Numbered from the stretch's first letter, positions 1 to 7,893 are shown. The stretch: DNA of 64,000 nt from Paenibacillus kobensis NBRC 15729 (GCF_004000825.1 NZ_BILZ01000007.1:1-64000), one strand, 5' to 3'. The notes: generated by a model not told the origin, from the letters alone. Numbers and translations are program-made.

Positions 1-1
1 T

Positions 2-850
2 GTGACCGACCCAGTTGAAAATTCATTTGGCTACTCAGGCGAGATGTGGGATAAGACAACGGGGTTGCAGTATTTGCGGGCACGTTGGTATGACCCGAGT
101 ATGGGGCGGTTTATTAATGAGGATACGTATGAAGGGGATATAACTAATCCGTTAAGTCAAAATCTATATACTTATGTGCATAATAATCCTTTAAGGTATA
201 CTGATCCTAGTGGGCATTGCGTTTGGGATCTGTGTATAGGTGAAACTGTTGCTGTTTATCTGCTATTCGGTGGTGCAACAGTTGCGGCGATTGGGGTAGG
301 ACTTGGAACAGCGAAAGCTCTAAATGAATCCAATGTTAATGTGTTTGATACCTACGAGCAAGGTACAGTTGTAATACAACAGCCTAATTCGGATAGTAAG
401 GCAATAGTTATTCAACAACCTTGGTTCCAGGTGAAAGGAACAGTTAGTCAACAAGAACGAGTTAGTGTTATTCCCAAAGAACAGTTCGATTTAATGCCTG
501 CTTATGGTCAGCAGACTGCTATCAATTCCGGTGTTGTGCTCTTTGATGCAGCTGCTTTCGAGAAAGGCATTGTAAACATGAGTCCAAATGAGAGGGTGGC
601 GACTGTACTAGGTACAGCAGCAGTTATTGCGGGAAGTAATGGTTGGGTAAAGGACTCTAAGTTAGGGAAAATGAACAATAGGGTAGTTTATAAAGACCCT
701 GCAACAGGTACTTTGTACGCATTGGATACCCAACATGGCAGATTTGAAGTTGTGAATGCAAAAGGAGCACATCAAGGAGAAGTTGATTTTAACCTTGATC
801 CAACAAAGCCTGCTGATACATCGGGTAGACATGATTTAAAGGTTAAATAA
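2..850 (+). CDS. Rhs/YD-repeat protein, 3' end with colicin E3-like rRNase tip (partial)
   Basis: The gene enters from the left edge, so only the last 282 residues are visible. Residues 10-70 form the conserved Rhs core end (YLRARWYDP, GRF, NLYTYVHNNPL, DPSGH), after which the toxin tip begins. A hydrophobic segment lies at about 80-105. The last 45 residues match the colicin E3-type cytotoxic fold: D242-x-x-H245-x-x-x-E249 and R276 have the spacing of the E3 catalytic set D510/H513/E517/R545, followed by a DP..KPAD tail. The family cleaves 16S rRNA in the decoding centre. The domain call is by motif reading, not by search; the immunity gene is expected directly downstream. Confidence is high for Rhs, moderate for the nuclease. 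Confidence 0.85.
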   Translation: MTDPVENSFGYSGEMWDKTTGLQYLRARWYDPSMGRFINEDTYEGDITNPLSQNLYTYVHNNPLRYTDPSGHCVWDLCIGETVAVYLLFGGATVAAIGVGLGTAKALNESNVNVFDTYEQGTVVIQQPNSDSKAIVIQQPWFQVKGTVSQQERVSVIPKEQFDLMPAYGQQTAINSGVVLFDAAAFEKGIVNMSPNERVATVLGTAAVIAGSNGWVKDSKLGKMNNRVVYKDPATGTLYALDTQHGRFEVVNAKGAHQGEVDFNLDPTKPADTSGRHDLKVK

Positions 851-861
851 GGGGGGGTTAT

Positions 862-1410
862 ATGAATTTACTTATTAAAGAACAGTTCGAAAAATATTAT
901 CAGAGTAAAGGTAACTGGAGAGAATATATAGAACGATGTTCCGCTAATTCCTTTTTACTTGAGTCTGTAGTTAATTTTGCAACAGGAAATAACCTGAAGT
1001 ATCAACTTGTTGGCGGGAAAGAAAATTGGCCTTCGATGGAGTGGATATTTCAATATGATACGATAAGAAAGTCTGAGTTTATTGTGAGGCACAGAAGCAT
1101 ACTTCTAGTTTCGAAAATCGCTCCTTTTTATCATTTGTATCATGAGTTCGAGGTTGAAAATAAGGATGACTCTGCAATTGAGCCTGTTCTTGATGGATTT
1201 AGCTGTCAACCTTACATTAGAATTGAGCAAGATTTAAATGATGTAGTAGAAACATCGTATAAAGAGTACGGGTATACTTCTTTAAATTACTCGGAAATGA
1301 ATGAAGTAGTTTGTGGTGAATTGTTCAAGAAACAACCTGATATCTTTGGATCGCAGGTCACGGTTGAGATTTTGTTCTTTCATGATTTTTTAGAGTTATG
1401 TAAAGATTAG
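862..1410 (+). CDS. Putative immunity protein for the upstream Rhs toxin tip
   Basis: A 182-residue soluble acidic protein starts 11 bases after the Rhs stop, behind a G-rich ribosome-binding site (GGGGGGG, 6 bases before ATG). It has no signal peptide or membrane segment and is rich in aromatic and acidic residues. Its position, tight spacing and low-GC composition like the toxin tip make it the cognate immunity protein by the standard toxin-immunity gene order. It does not resemble the 84-residue Im3 immunity protein of colicin E3, so it would be a different inhibitor fold. I do not recognise the family. The role is inferred from position only. Confidence 0.6.
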   Translation: MNLLIKEQFEKYYQSKGNWREYIERCSANSFLLESVVNFATGNNLKYQLVGGKENWPSMEWIFQYDTIRKSEFIVRHRSILLVSKIAPFYHLYHEFEVENKDDSAIEPVLDGFSCQPYIRIEQDLNDVVETSYKEYGYTSLNYSEMNEVVCGELFKKQPDIFGSQVTVEILFFHDFLELCKD

Positions 1411-1430
1411 TGATTATTGTAACTTCATGG

Positions 1431-1466
1431 CCACATGCGAGTGTTACAACTCCATGTGGTTTTTTC
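1431..1466 (+). terminator. Intrinsic terminator after the first immunity gene
   Basis: The arms CCACATG (1431-1437) and CATGTGG (1453-1459) are perfectly complementary, with a 15-base loop containing GAGTGTTACAACTC, and are followed by seven T residues. The loop and right arm recur near 7641-7730 and 7894-7922, downstream of the second toxin/immunity pair. Confidence 0.75.
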
Positions 1467-1597
1467 TTACAGCCGGCAGGTGTGTTAGAGGAGCAATGAA
1501 AATGAATTTACGAGTAACTCATGTGGTGAAGTTTTAATGTGAAGTTTACAAGAAATCCATCCGAAGAAATAGGTATCATCGAAGAGGGGGATTGTAT

Positions 1598-1762
1598 ATG
1601 CAACCACTGCCCAGACATATAAGATCGTTTGACTATGACGAGTTGATTGAATTAGCACTTGCCATAAGAGATAAGGAGTGGTTTCTTGATCTCACCTACA
1701 GGAAGAAGGAACTTAAAGCCGCAGAGGAAGAAGTTCGTCGGGATTTCGGATTTGTAGATTAA
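1598..1762 (+). CDS. Small IDEAL-like protein (54 aa)
   Basis: ATG at 1598 lies 7 bases behind GAGGGGG. The 54-residue product has a central stretch (YDELIELALAIRDKEWFLDL, about residues 13-32) that reads like the IDEAL motif of small Bacillus proteins, followed by a charged Lys/Glu helix. Such motifs usually mediate protein contacts. It lies between the toxin cassette and the rep-like gene and may belong to the mobile module. Function unknown; that it is a real gene is supported by the ribosome-binding site and its composition. Bases 1763-1974 after it show no gene I can support. Confidence 0.5.
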   Translation: MQPLPRHIRSFDYDELIELALAIRDKEWFLDLTYRKKELKAAEEEVRRDFGFVD

Positions 1763-1974
1763 GCGCAGCCTTACGAGAAACCAACGAGTTGCCCCGTCAA
1801 GTCTGACGAGGTAAGAATGTACCGATAAAGCTATTAGAACGTCATAGATGCAAAGTTCGTTGGTACAACCGAAAGTTGAAGTTGCCAACAGGAATAGTTT
1901 CTGTCATAATAACTTTTGCCAAGGACAAGTCAAACATTGTTCGCAGAGCAACTTATACATACTTTCAAATTCTT

Positions 1975-2021
1975 AGAGCGCTTAGATAATTCTACTACGT
2001 AGGATTCTCTGCGCTCTTTTT
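1975..2021 (+). terminator. Intrinsic terminator upstream of the rep-like gene
   Basis: Arms AGAGCGC (1975-1981) and GCGCTCT (2011-2017) are followed by TTTTTGCG. A terminator in the same relative place, also followed by GCG, precedes the truncated rep copy at 8061-8110. Confidence 0.65.
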
Positions 2022-2051
2022 GCGTTTTAAAAGGTGCAGTCGGTGGCGTCC

Positions 2052-2068
2052 TATAATACTACGTATTA
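2052..2068 (+). promoter_or_regulatory. Conserved -10-like box and short inverted repeat before rep
   Basis: TATAAT at 2052-2057 overlaps the inverted repeat TAATAC-TAC-GTATTA (2054-2068). The stretch before the truncated rep copy retains GTCC, TATAAT (8120-8125), TATTAGTC and TTAAAT.TTGT in the same order, so the block is shared between the two copies. It may be promoter plus operator, or part of a replication origin. I see no convincing -35 box. Confidence 0.35.
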
Positions 2069-2134
2069 GTCACCTAAGTGTTAAATTTTGTCCGCTACGC
2101 GAGAAAAATCGGAAGCAAAAGGAGGGGGAGTACA

Positions 2135-3010
2135 TTGGAAGTTACCGTATCAACAGACAAATTGGTCGTTGAGTATAAGGATATACCGCAGTGGTATTTC
2201 CTGCGCTGGTATATGGGATTACTGTCGGGAGGTAAGTATCAAATACAGGAGACCTACGGAAAACTGTATTGCTATCAGCTTCATATCGAGCGAAACAACG
2301 GAGCCTACCTGCATCTTTTTTACCGAAATCCTAATGAGAAGGGCAGTAGCTTATACACGTTACGGATTGAGACACGTCCCGAATATTATGAGCAATTTAC
2401 CGATGAGCTTGAGGACATACGAAGCAAAGCAAGTGATGTCTACTTTGTTAACTGCGATATCGCCTATGATGTCCTTGCGCCATTGGATAACGTGTTTGTA
2501 GGCAGCAAAGATATTCGGCGAGAGATGAATCTGTATATGGGAACGAGATACTTTGGCGAGGCTCACCAACGGAAGCAGGATGGTTATTGCCGAGTTTACG
2601 ATAAGCAACTTGGACTGTGGGAGCGGCATCGTATTCGGTTGGCTGGTGAGCTGACGCGGATCGAGATCGTATACAAGCCGGAATCACGAATACCGCTAAC
2701 GGATATTGCTAACCATCCTCCGACTCAGAACCGCCAGTATTTCGCCAGCATCGTTGAAGACTGGACGGTGCTCCCTGCTAAACAAGCCGAACGAGTGCGG
2801 AACTGGCAGGTAGGTGAGAACACGTATACACGTTACATCCGAGAGAAGATCAAACAGTTACTTGCCGATAGTTCTATCGACTTCGATCAATTGGCAAGTG
2901 AACAATGGGAAGCTATGTTGGCAAAACCTTGTGCGGCGATACTTGGAAGAGAAACCGTTCTGCGTGATTCAACAGGCATGAAGTGGGGAAGTTACCCGGA
3001 AGTAACTTGA
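2135..3010 (+). CDS. Rep-like replication initiation protein
   Basis: The start is taken as TTG at 2135, 8 bases after AGGAGG; an upstream in-frame ATG at 2078 has no ribosome-binding site. The 291-residue product resembles replication initiation factors of rolling-circle type: an N-terminal beta-rich region with VNCDIAYDVLAP (about 105-116) and, in the C-terminal half, RVYDKQLGLWERHR followed by LTRIEIVYKP, a layout like the Y-K plus RIE region of the Rep_trans group. It lacks any helicase or winged-helix domain that I can see. It stands directly downstream of a toxin/immunity cassette and has a truncated paralogue at 8206-8505 in the same relative position. Family assignment is moderate; it could instead be a phage-type initiator without rolling-circle activity. 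Confidence 0.6.
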   Translation: MEVTVSTDKLVVEYKDIPQWYFLRWYMGLLSGGKYQIQETYGKLYCYQLHIERNNGAYLHLFYRNPNEKGSSLYTLRIETRPEYYEQFTDELEDIRSKASDVYFVNCDIAYDVLAPLDNVFVGSKDIRREMNLYMGTRYFGEAHQRKQDGYCRVYDKQLGLWERHRIRLAGELTRIEIVYKPESRIPLTDIANHPPTQNRQYFASIVEDWTVLPAKQAERVRNWQVGENTYTRYIREKIKQLLADSSIDFDQLASEQWEAMLAKPCAAILGRETVLRDSTGMKWGSYPEVT

Positions 3011-3061
3011 ACAGGCGTATAAACCAAGCACAACCGCTGCATATCGTAACAATTAGTTCCC

Positions 3062-3098
3062 TAGTCGCTTGGACAACATGTTCAGGCGGCTATTTTTT
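3062..3098 (+). terminator. Intrinsic terminator after rep
   Basis: A 14-pair stem with a 3-base loop (arms 3062-3075 and 3079-3092, several G-T pairs) is followed by six T residues at 3093-3098. Confidence 0.75.
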
Positions 3099-3141
3099 CA
3101 TCCACAAAGTCCATGCAAGTTAATGAAGGAGAGGAATTCTA

Positions 3142-3630
3142 ATGATGAGAGGTCAAAGAGCAAGTTGTGGAGCGCGAACACGTACAGGGCTACCTTGTAA
3201 GTCAATTCCTATGAGAAATGGAAGATGCAGAATGCATGGAGGCAGGAGCACGGGGCCAAAGTGTCCAGAGAAGCTATTGGGTAATCAGAATGCAAAAGGA
3301 AACAAATCTAAATTAGAAACAGGCGAGTATGAGCGGATTACGCTTGATACTTTATCACCGGAAGAAATTGCAGCAATAAGGTATGAAGAGTCTTGTCATG
3401 GCAATGTGGAACTTATCTTAGGAGAGATACGAATAAGGCGAATGATTCAAAGGGAAAACGAATTGATGGACATGAATAAACCTGATATGGATGCTCTTAT
3501 TCGTCTATCCACAGCACAAGTGAATGTGCTAACACGACAAAGTAAGATCTTAATTGATCAAATCAACAATTTGCCATGGATGAAACAACATAATGTCCGA
3601 TTCGAAAAGTATAGTAGTCGATGGTTTTAA
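3142..3630 (+). CDS. HGG-motif zinc-finger-like phage/mobile-element protein
   Basis: ATG at 3142 follows GGAGAGG. The 162-residue product starts with a Cys/His pattern C9, C19, C29, H32 that continues directly into HGGRSTGPKC, the signature seen in many phage and prophage small proteins, often next to terminase or packaging genes. The remainder is charged and helical, with LSPEEIAAIRYEE at about 70-82 and a further helical segment to 150. It probably binds a metal ion and nucleic acid. There is no packaging gene here, so its role in this module is open. Its AT-rich composition matches the toxin genes rather than the core chromosome. Confidence 0.55.
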   Translation: MMRGQRASCGARTRTGLPCKSIPMRNGRCRMHGGRSTGPKCPEKLLGNQNAKGNKSKLETGEYERITLDTLSPEEIAAIRYEESCHGNVELILGEIRIRRMIQRENELMDMNKPDMDALIRLSTAQVNVLTRQSKILIDQINNLPWMKQHNVRFEKYSSRWF

Positions 3631-3791
3631 ATATAGAGATTTGTAACACCGCAAAGTTCGTCGTTGTAAATAATTTGGAAGAGGTCGTATACTACGCATC
3701 ACGTTAACCGTTACCCTATGCAAGTTATCCGCAGAAAATAGGGGGAGCGTTACACGGACTGTAATCACTGTAACGGAAGGGGCATTCATTC

Positions 3792-4571
3792 ATGGCAAAA
3801 GTCGTCGGATACGTCCGCGTTTCAACGTATGGTCAAGCAAAGGACGGATACAGTCTGTCCTATCAGTTGGAGGAAATCGAAAGCTATTGTCAGCAGAACG
3901 GCATGGAACTGCTTCGTGTATATGAGGACAAAGGCATAAGCGGTGCGGCAGTCGACGAAGAAGGGTTAACCGTCGAGCGCGAAGGCTTGCAGGAGCTGCT
4001 AGCCGATCTGCACGGTTTGGAGGTCACGTCTGTTATCGTCCTTAATACATCTAGACTATGGCGTTCAGACATGGCGAAGGTGCTAATCCAGCGTGAGCTT
4101 AGACGGCACCAAGCAGATGTTATCGCCATCGAACAGCCGAACTACAGCATCTATCATCACGATCCGAACGACTTTCTGGTCAATGGCATGCTGGAGCTGC
4201 TAGATCAGTACCAACGGCTGGAGATCGCACTTAAGCTCAGCCGCGGGCGGAAGAAGAAGGCGCAGCAGGGCGGATATGCAGGCGGCGGTGTGCCTTTTGG
4301 TTATCGCGCGGTCAAAGGCGAGAAGGCATTCCAAGTAGATAGTGACAACGCGATCGTCGTACATCGGCTGTTTGAACTGAAGGCATTATTCTCGCATTGG
4401 TCGTTATCCCGACTGGCGGCACAACTGAATAAAGATGGGTATCGGACAGCAATGGATAAAGCGTTCACGAAGGTACAGGTTAAACGGATGCTAGATCGAG
4501 CAGCTCTCTATAGCGGAACGTATAGCTATGGAGATGTCACATCGCAAGGTCTGCATTCCGCGATACTCTAA
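3792..4571 (+). CDS. Compact serine recombinase (resolvase/invertase type)
   Basis: ATG at 3792 follows GGAAGGGG. The 259-residue protein has the resolvase catalytic domain at 1-150 (VGYVRVST with R9 and nucleophile S11, EDKGISG, LNTSRLWRS) and a recombinase domain at about 160-255 (GGVPFGYR, SLSRLAAQLNKDG, YSGTYSYGD, ending in LHSAIL). Large serine integrases continue with a zinc ribbon and coiled coil; this one stops where the recombinase domain normally ends, so it is about half the usual length. A small ORF with helical character follows at once. It could act on tip or cassette junctions nearby, but no attachment sites were identified. Confidence 0.8.
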   Translation: MAKVVGYVRVSTYGQAKDGYSLSYQLEEIESYCQQNGMELLRVYEDKGISGAAVDEEGLTVEREGLQELLADLHGLEVTSVIVLNTSRLWRSDMAKVLIQRELRRHQADVIAIEQPNYSIYHHDPNDFLVNGMLELLDQYQRLEIALKLSRGRKKKAQQGGYAGGGVPFGYRAVKGEKAFQVDSDNAIVVHRLFELKALFSHWSLSRLAAQLNKDGYRTAMDKAFTKVQVKRMLDRAALYSGTYSYGDVTSQGLHSAIL

Positions 4572-4585
4572 GGAGCGAATGCCCT

Positions 4586-4870
4586 ATGCAGAACGATCTC
4601 GTTACCAATTATCAACGGCTTATCCAGAAGGAAGCGCAGTTAATCGATGAACTGGCCGTGTGCGAAGACTATATAGAAGCTATGCTAGACATTACGCAAA
4701 AGAATGGAAGTCGCCTTCGTTTGTCTATTATCGAGGACATTGTGAACGCCGTGTACAAGATCGAAAGCGACCGTCGCCAGCATCTGCTGGATATTCGCGT
4801 TGAACTTGCCATTGTAGGCTGCGAAATGAAAAATTCATCAGAAGAAAAAATAAAAGCAAGTGTCACTTAA
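4586..4870 (+). CDS. Small helical protein paired with the recombinase
   Basis: ATG at 4586 follows AAGGAG by 10 bases and begins 14 bases after the recombinase stop, so the two are co-transcribed. The 94 residues are predicted from composition to be mostly helical (many Glu, Leu, Ile, Lys), possibly a coiled coil, with no recognisable domain. Its place suggests either a detached C-terminal coiled-coil part of a larger recombinase or a directionality factor. Both are guesses. Confidence 0.5.
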   Translation: MQNDLVTNYQRLIQKEAQLIDELAVCEDYIEAMLDITQKNGSRLRLSIIEDIVNAVYKIESDRRQHLLDIRVELAIVGCEMKNSSEEKIKASVT

Positions 4871-4900
4871 AAAAACAACTTATTTTGTCTTATATTAGGG

Positions 4901-4990
4901 CAGGCACCGAGCGTGTGGGATATTGCTTACGTATCAATGCGGCTATAGTCCGCTCGAACTGAGGATGCAAACCCTCACGCTCTAGTCTAA
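4901..4990 (+). ncRNA. Candidate IS110 bridge RNA (non-coding guide) region
   Basis: In the IS110 group the non-coding end upstream of the transposase encodes a structured guide RNA. Here GAGCGTGTGGG (4909-4919) and CCCTCACGCTC (4972-4982) pair with one mismatch, enclosing a hairpin GCGG (4939-4942)/CCGC (4950-4953). This is the expected place and a plausible stem-internal loop-hairpin shape. The guide loops cannot be assigned without the donor and target junctions. Confidence 0.4.
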
Positions 4991-5022
4991 ACACCCTCTA
5001 GAATGGAAGTGACCTTACAACA

Positions 5023-6259
5023 ATGAAGAAGCAAACGAAGCATATCTTTGTTGGCATTGACCTGCACAAAGAACAGCACACGGCAGTCATTATCGACTGC
5101 TGGACTGAAAAGCTAGGGTGAAATAACGTTCAAGAACCGCCCGTCTGCCTTTCCCGATCTCGTCAGAATGGTAAAGAAGCATACGAAACGCGGTCTTACC
5201 CCTATGTACGGGCTGGAGGATGTCGGTGGTTTCGGAAGGGCGCTAGCAGTATATCTTACAGAACAGAACTGTCTCGTCAAAGAAGTGAACACGAGACTTA
5301 GCCACAAGTGGCGTCGATCTCGCAACACAGTAGAGAAGCATGACAGTCTGGACGCTGAGTACATTGCGCGCGTCGTGAAGGATGAAATGGATCGGTTGCC
5401 CGATGCCAAACCGCTAGATCACTATTGGGCTATCGGTCAGTTGGTCAAGCAGCGTGCCGGTCTGCAAAGCCACTATTCGGCGAACTTGCGTCGGTTGCAC
5501 CAGCAGATCAGCTATCATTATCCGAGCTACAAGCAGTTCTTCTCGCAGGTAGACGGCAAGACGGCGCTAGCATTCTGGGAGCATTACCCTTCGCCGCAGT
5601 GCCTAGCAGAGGTATCCGAAGTAGAGCTAGCGGACTTTTTGAAGGAGGTCAGCAACAACTACTTATCGCTGCCCAAAGCGCGTCAGATCAAACAGTTAAC
5701 CGTCGAAGACGGTAATACCATCTGCGGGTATCAGAACAGTCGGGACGTCCTTGTACGCAGTCTGGTGCAGACCCTACGCACTACCTCGCAAGAGATGGAC
5801 ATGCTTGAGGCTGAACTCACCGTCCTCATGAAGGACTTGGTATGCACGCTAGACACCATGCCCGGCATTGATCTAGTTGCCGCCGCTAGTTTCATCGCTG
5901 AAATAGGCCCTATAGAGCGCTTCGCTAGTGCAGAGAAATTGGCCCGTTTCGCAGGCATAGCGCCGGTCGTGAACGGCTCAGGCGGAAAGCATAACAACTA
6001 TAAGAGCGAACAAGGCAACCGAATCCTGCATGATCTGTTCAAGCAACTAGCCGTTCGTCAGTTAGTCACAGCCAAGAATACCAAACGTCCACGCAATGCG
6101 TACCTGCTAGCCTACTATGAGCAAAAGCGCGCAGCAGGCAAGTCGAAGCGCCAGGCTATCGTCTGCTTGATGCGGAAGCTAGTGAACGTCGTCTATTTTC
6201 TTTTGAAGAATAAAGCGATCTATAGTATGCCCGATGTACCTGTGGAAAAGGCTGGATGA
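5023..6259 (+). pseudogene. IS110-family transposase, frameshifted
   Basis: The reading frame opens at ATG 5023 with FVGIDLHKEQH (first catalytic Asp at residue 13) and hits TGA at 5119-5121 because of one extra G in the run GGG at 5116-5118; without it the frame continues as LGEITFKNRP into the 363-residue remainder. That part has the other DEDD features: YGLED, LDAEYIAR, the C-terminal PGIDLVAAASF helix-hairpin region and FAGIAP...SGGKHNNYKS with the conserved Ser of the Tnp_20 domain. As read, the DEDD domain is split, so the copy should be inactive unless the extra G is a sequencing error or is bypassed by frameshifting. Confidence 0.85.
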
Positions 6260-6336
6260 TATACTCTTTCTATAGCAAGATGTAGTGCTTTATAAACTAG
6301 GATACGTATGAAGGGGAACTAACGAATCCGCTGAGT

Positions 6337-7035
6337 TTGAATCTCTATACTTATGTGCACAACAATCCTTTGCTTTATTTAGATCCAAGTGGTCATTGTG
6401 TTGCGGGCAAAGATGAGGGTTGTTATGTGGATTCATATAGTAACGTAGATTACCTAATAGATGATCCGATGTTAGGTAATAATGCGTATATTTGGAATGA
6501 AGCGGAATATATGATTAATAATTTTTGTGAAAGTGATGAATGTGTAGCTGAATATGAAACTATCCAAAGTAATGTAGAAAAAAGTAGTGATGAAATCAGA
6601 AATAACCCTTGTAGTTACTTTGATTGCTCAGCAGGTAAAGCTGAATTTATCATAGATGAGAGCACTGGTAAAGCAATTGGTGTAAGATTATTGGTGCAAT
6701 ACAGCGAACCTAGTAGCATGTCAACTAGATCCGGTGCAATTCCTATGGCATTTGCTGCGGGGCTACCTCCAAAAACGATAACTAATAATAATAGTGTTGG
6801 GAGAATTGAGCATTACTTTCATTCGAACGATCATTTGCCAGCACATGTGCATGTTATTGACAGTAAGGGGAAAGTAGTTAGAGTTGGAGAAAATGGGAAG
6901 CCACTTAAAGGGGAACCGGAACTTAATAGATCACAACAACAATTAGTTACCCAATACAAATCTCAAATTAGAAATACCGTAGGTAAAATAATAAAATGGC
7001 AGAAAGCAAATGGAGGAATGAGGCAAAAATGGTGA
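6337..7035 (+). CDS. Orphan Rhs tip with HxH (DUF4160-like) toxin domain
   Basis: The Rhs core end starts without any upstream core: similarity begins at 6299 (codons for DTYEGELTNPLSLNLYTYVHNN), directly after the IS110 element and an in-frame TAG. TTG at 6337 is the first possible start. After DPSGH at residue 20 the sequence diverges from the first tip. Near the C-terminus H159, H162, D165, H166, H170 and H172 form a HYFHSNDHLPAHVHV motif like DUF4160-type domains, followed by a charged helical tail. By analogy with Rhs arrays in other bacteria this is a displaced toxin tip, silent unless recombined onto a full-length rhs gene. Target unknown. Confidence 0.65.
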   Translation: MNLYTYVHNNPLLYLDPSGHCVAGKDEGCYVDSYSNVDYLIDDPMLGNNAYIWNEAEYMINNFCESDECVAEYETIQSNVEKSSDEIRNNPCSYFDCSAGKAEFIIDESTGKAIGVRLLVQYSEPSSMSTRSGAIPMAFAAGLPPKTITNNNSVGRIEHYFHSNDHLPAHVHVIDSKGKVVRVGENGKPLKGEPELNRSQQQLVTQYKSQIRNTVGKIIKWQKANGGMRQKW

Positions 7036-7151
7036 AAAAAATATTGTCGTTAAACTAATAGAGAAGTTATCACTTAGATTAGCAAAGGATAAATAACAAT
7101 TTATGCCTGAGGTGATCTTGTGCAAATAAAGAGGAGAAGAGGGTAGCGACG

Positions 7152-7595
7152 ATGAAATTCAGAATTATTTGGAATGCTTTTTTTGCTGTTAAAAATGAGG
7201 AAAAGGCAATTCGACTGATAAAACAAATTGAAGTAAAAACAGGTCACCCAGTAGTATCGATGAAATTTGAAAGATCTAAGAAAGAACCTGCTCTTCTAGG
7301 AGCGGCGTTTGTAAGTAAACTGAAAGACGATGTGACAATGGAAGAAGCCGTTTTCCAAACACTTCAGATTGTTAATATGCTAGGTACCGCCTGGACTGTA
7401 TATAGTCCTATAATAACTAATAATGCTGAGCAACCAGATGAGGTCCTGCTTTCTTTTGAAGGTTTTCATAGAGATCCATCATTTACTGGTCTTTCTTGGA
7501 TTTATTTTTCACTTGAAACAGATACAATGCATGAATACGGTTGGGAACAAACTAATAGTTATGGGACTTATTTTGTGAACCAGATCATTGAATAG
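7152..7595 (+). CDS. Putative immunity protein for the orphan Rhs tip
   Basis: ATG at 7152 lies behind GAAGAGGG, 116 bases after the toxin stop. The 147-residue soluble protein begins with MKFRIIWNAFFAV and alternates strands and helices; it has no signal peptide. I do not recognise the family. Position after a toxin tip and low GC content give the immunity assignment, as with 862-1410. Confidence 0.55.
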   Translation: MKFRIIWNAFFAVKNEEKAIRLIKQIEVKTGHPVVSMKFERSKKEPALLGAAFVSKLKDDVTMEEAVFQTLQIVNMLGTAWTVYSPIITNNAEQPDEVLLSFEGFHRDPSFTGLSWIYFSLETDTMHEYGWEQTNSYGTYFVNQIIE

Positions 7596-7655
7596 TTGAT
7601 GTTACGTGATTAATCGACAAAAATCTGGGAGGTGCAGACGCATTCGAGTGTAACA

Positions 7656-7717
7656 ATGAACTGTAACCCGTAAGAGGTCACTTTTTTCAATTGTCCATTT
7701 TACGGGTTACAGTTCAT
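7656..7717. repeat. 62-bp palindromic insertion, MITE-like, with 18-bp perfect inverted ends
   Basis: ATGAACTGTAACCCGTAA (7656-7673) and its exact reverse complement (7700-7717) flank 26 bases. The flanks read as one broken copy of the toxin-cassette hairpin: GAGTGTAACA before it and AACTCTATGTGG after it. The right end read inwards (TGAACTGTAACCCG then TAAAATGGACA) resembles ends of IS3/IS150-group elements, so this may be a minimal non-autonomous derivative. That family link is from memory only. Confidence 0.6.
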
Positions 7718-7893
7718 AACTCTATGTGGTTTACTGTCGCCCTCCATGACCAGCATGAACAGTGTAAAGAGTGACCCAGATTCATCTGTCATATCAATGA
7801 ATCATTTAAATCTTCTTAAGAGGTCTTAGATTGAACTAAAGGGCTCTCAGAAATATAAAAATGGAAACGACAAATAAGCTTTGAGGCTACAGG

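Larger units (their letters stand above)
4895..6298 (+). mobile_element. IS110-family insertion sequence (boundaries approximate)
   Basis: The element contains a DEDD/IS110-type transposase (frameshifted) with about 120 bases of structured non-coding DNA upstream. IS110 elements lack clear terminal inverted repeats, so the ends are estimates. The right end is placed just before 6299, where similarity to the Rhs core at 119-138 resumes (AGGATACGTATGAAGGGG). The left end lies in the AT-rich stretch after 4870. Confidence 0.7.

Noticed and set aside
1652-1888. Minus-strand frame in the gap before rep
   Set aside because: It is antisense to the small IDEAL-like ORF, which has much better start signals.
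3700-3780. CCCTAT/ATAGGG inverted pair before the recombinase as a possible attachment or crossover site
   Set aside because: Arms are only 6 bases and no second copy was found in the window.
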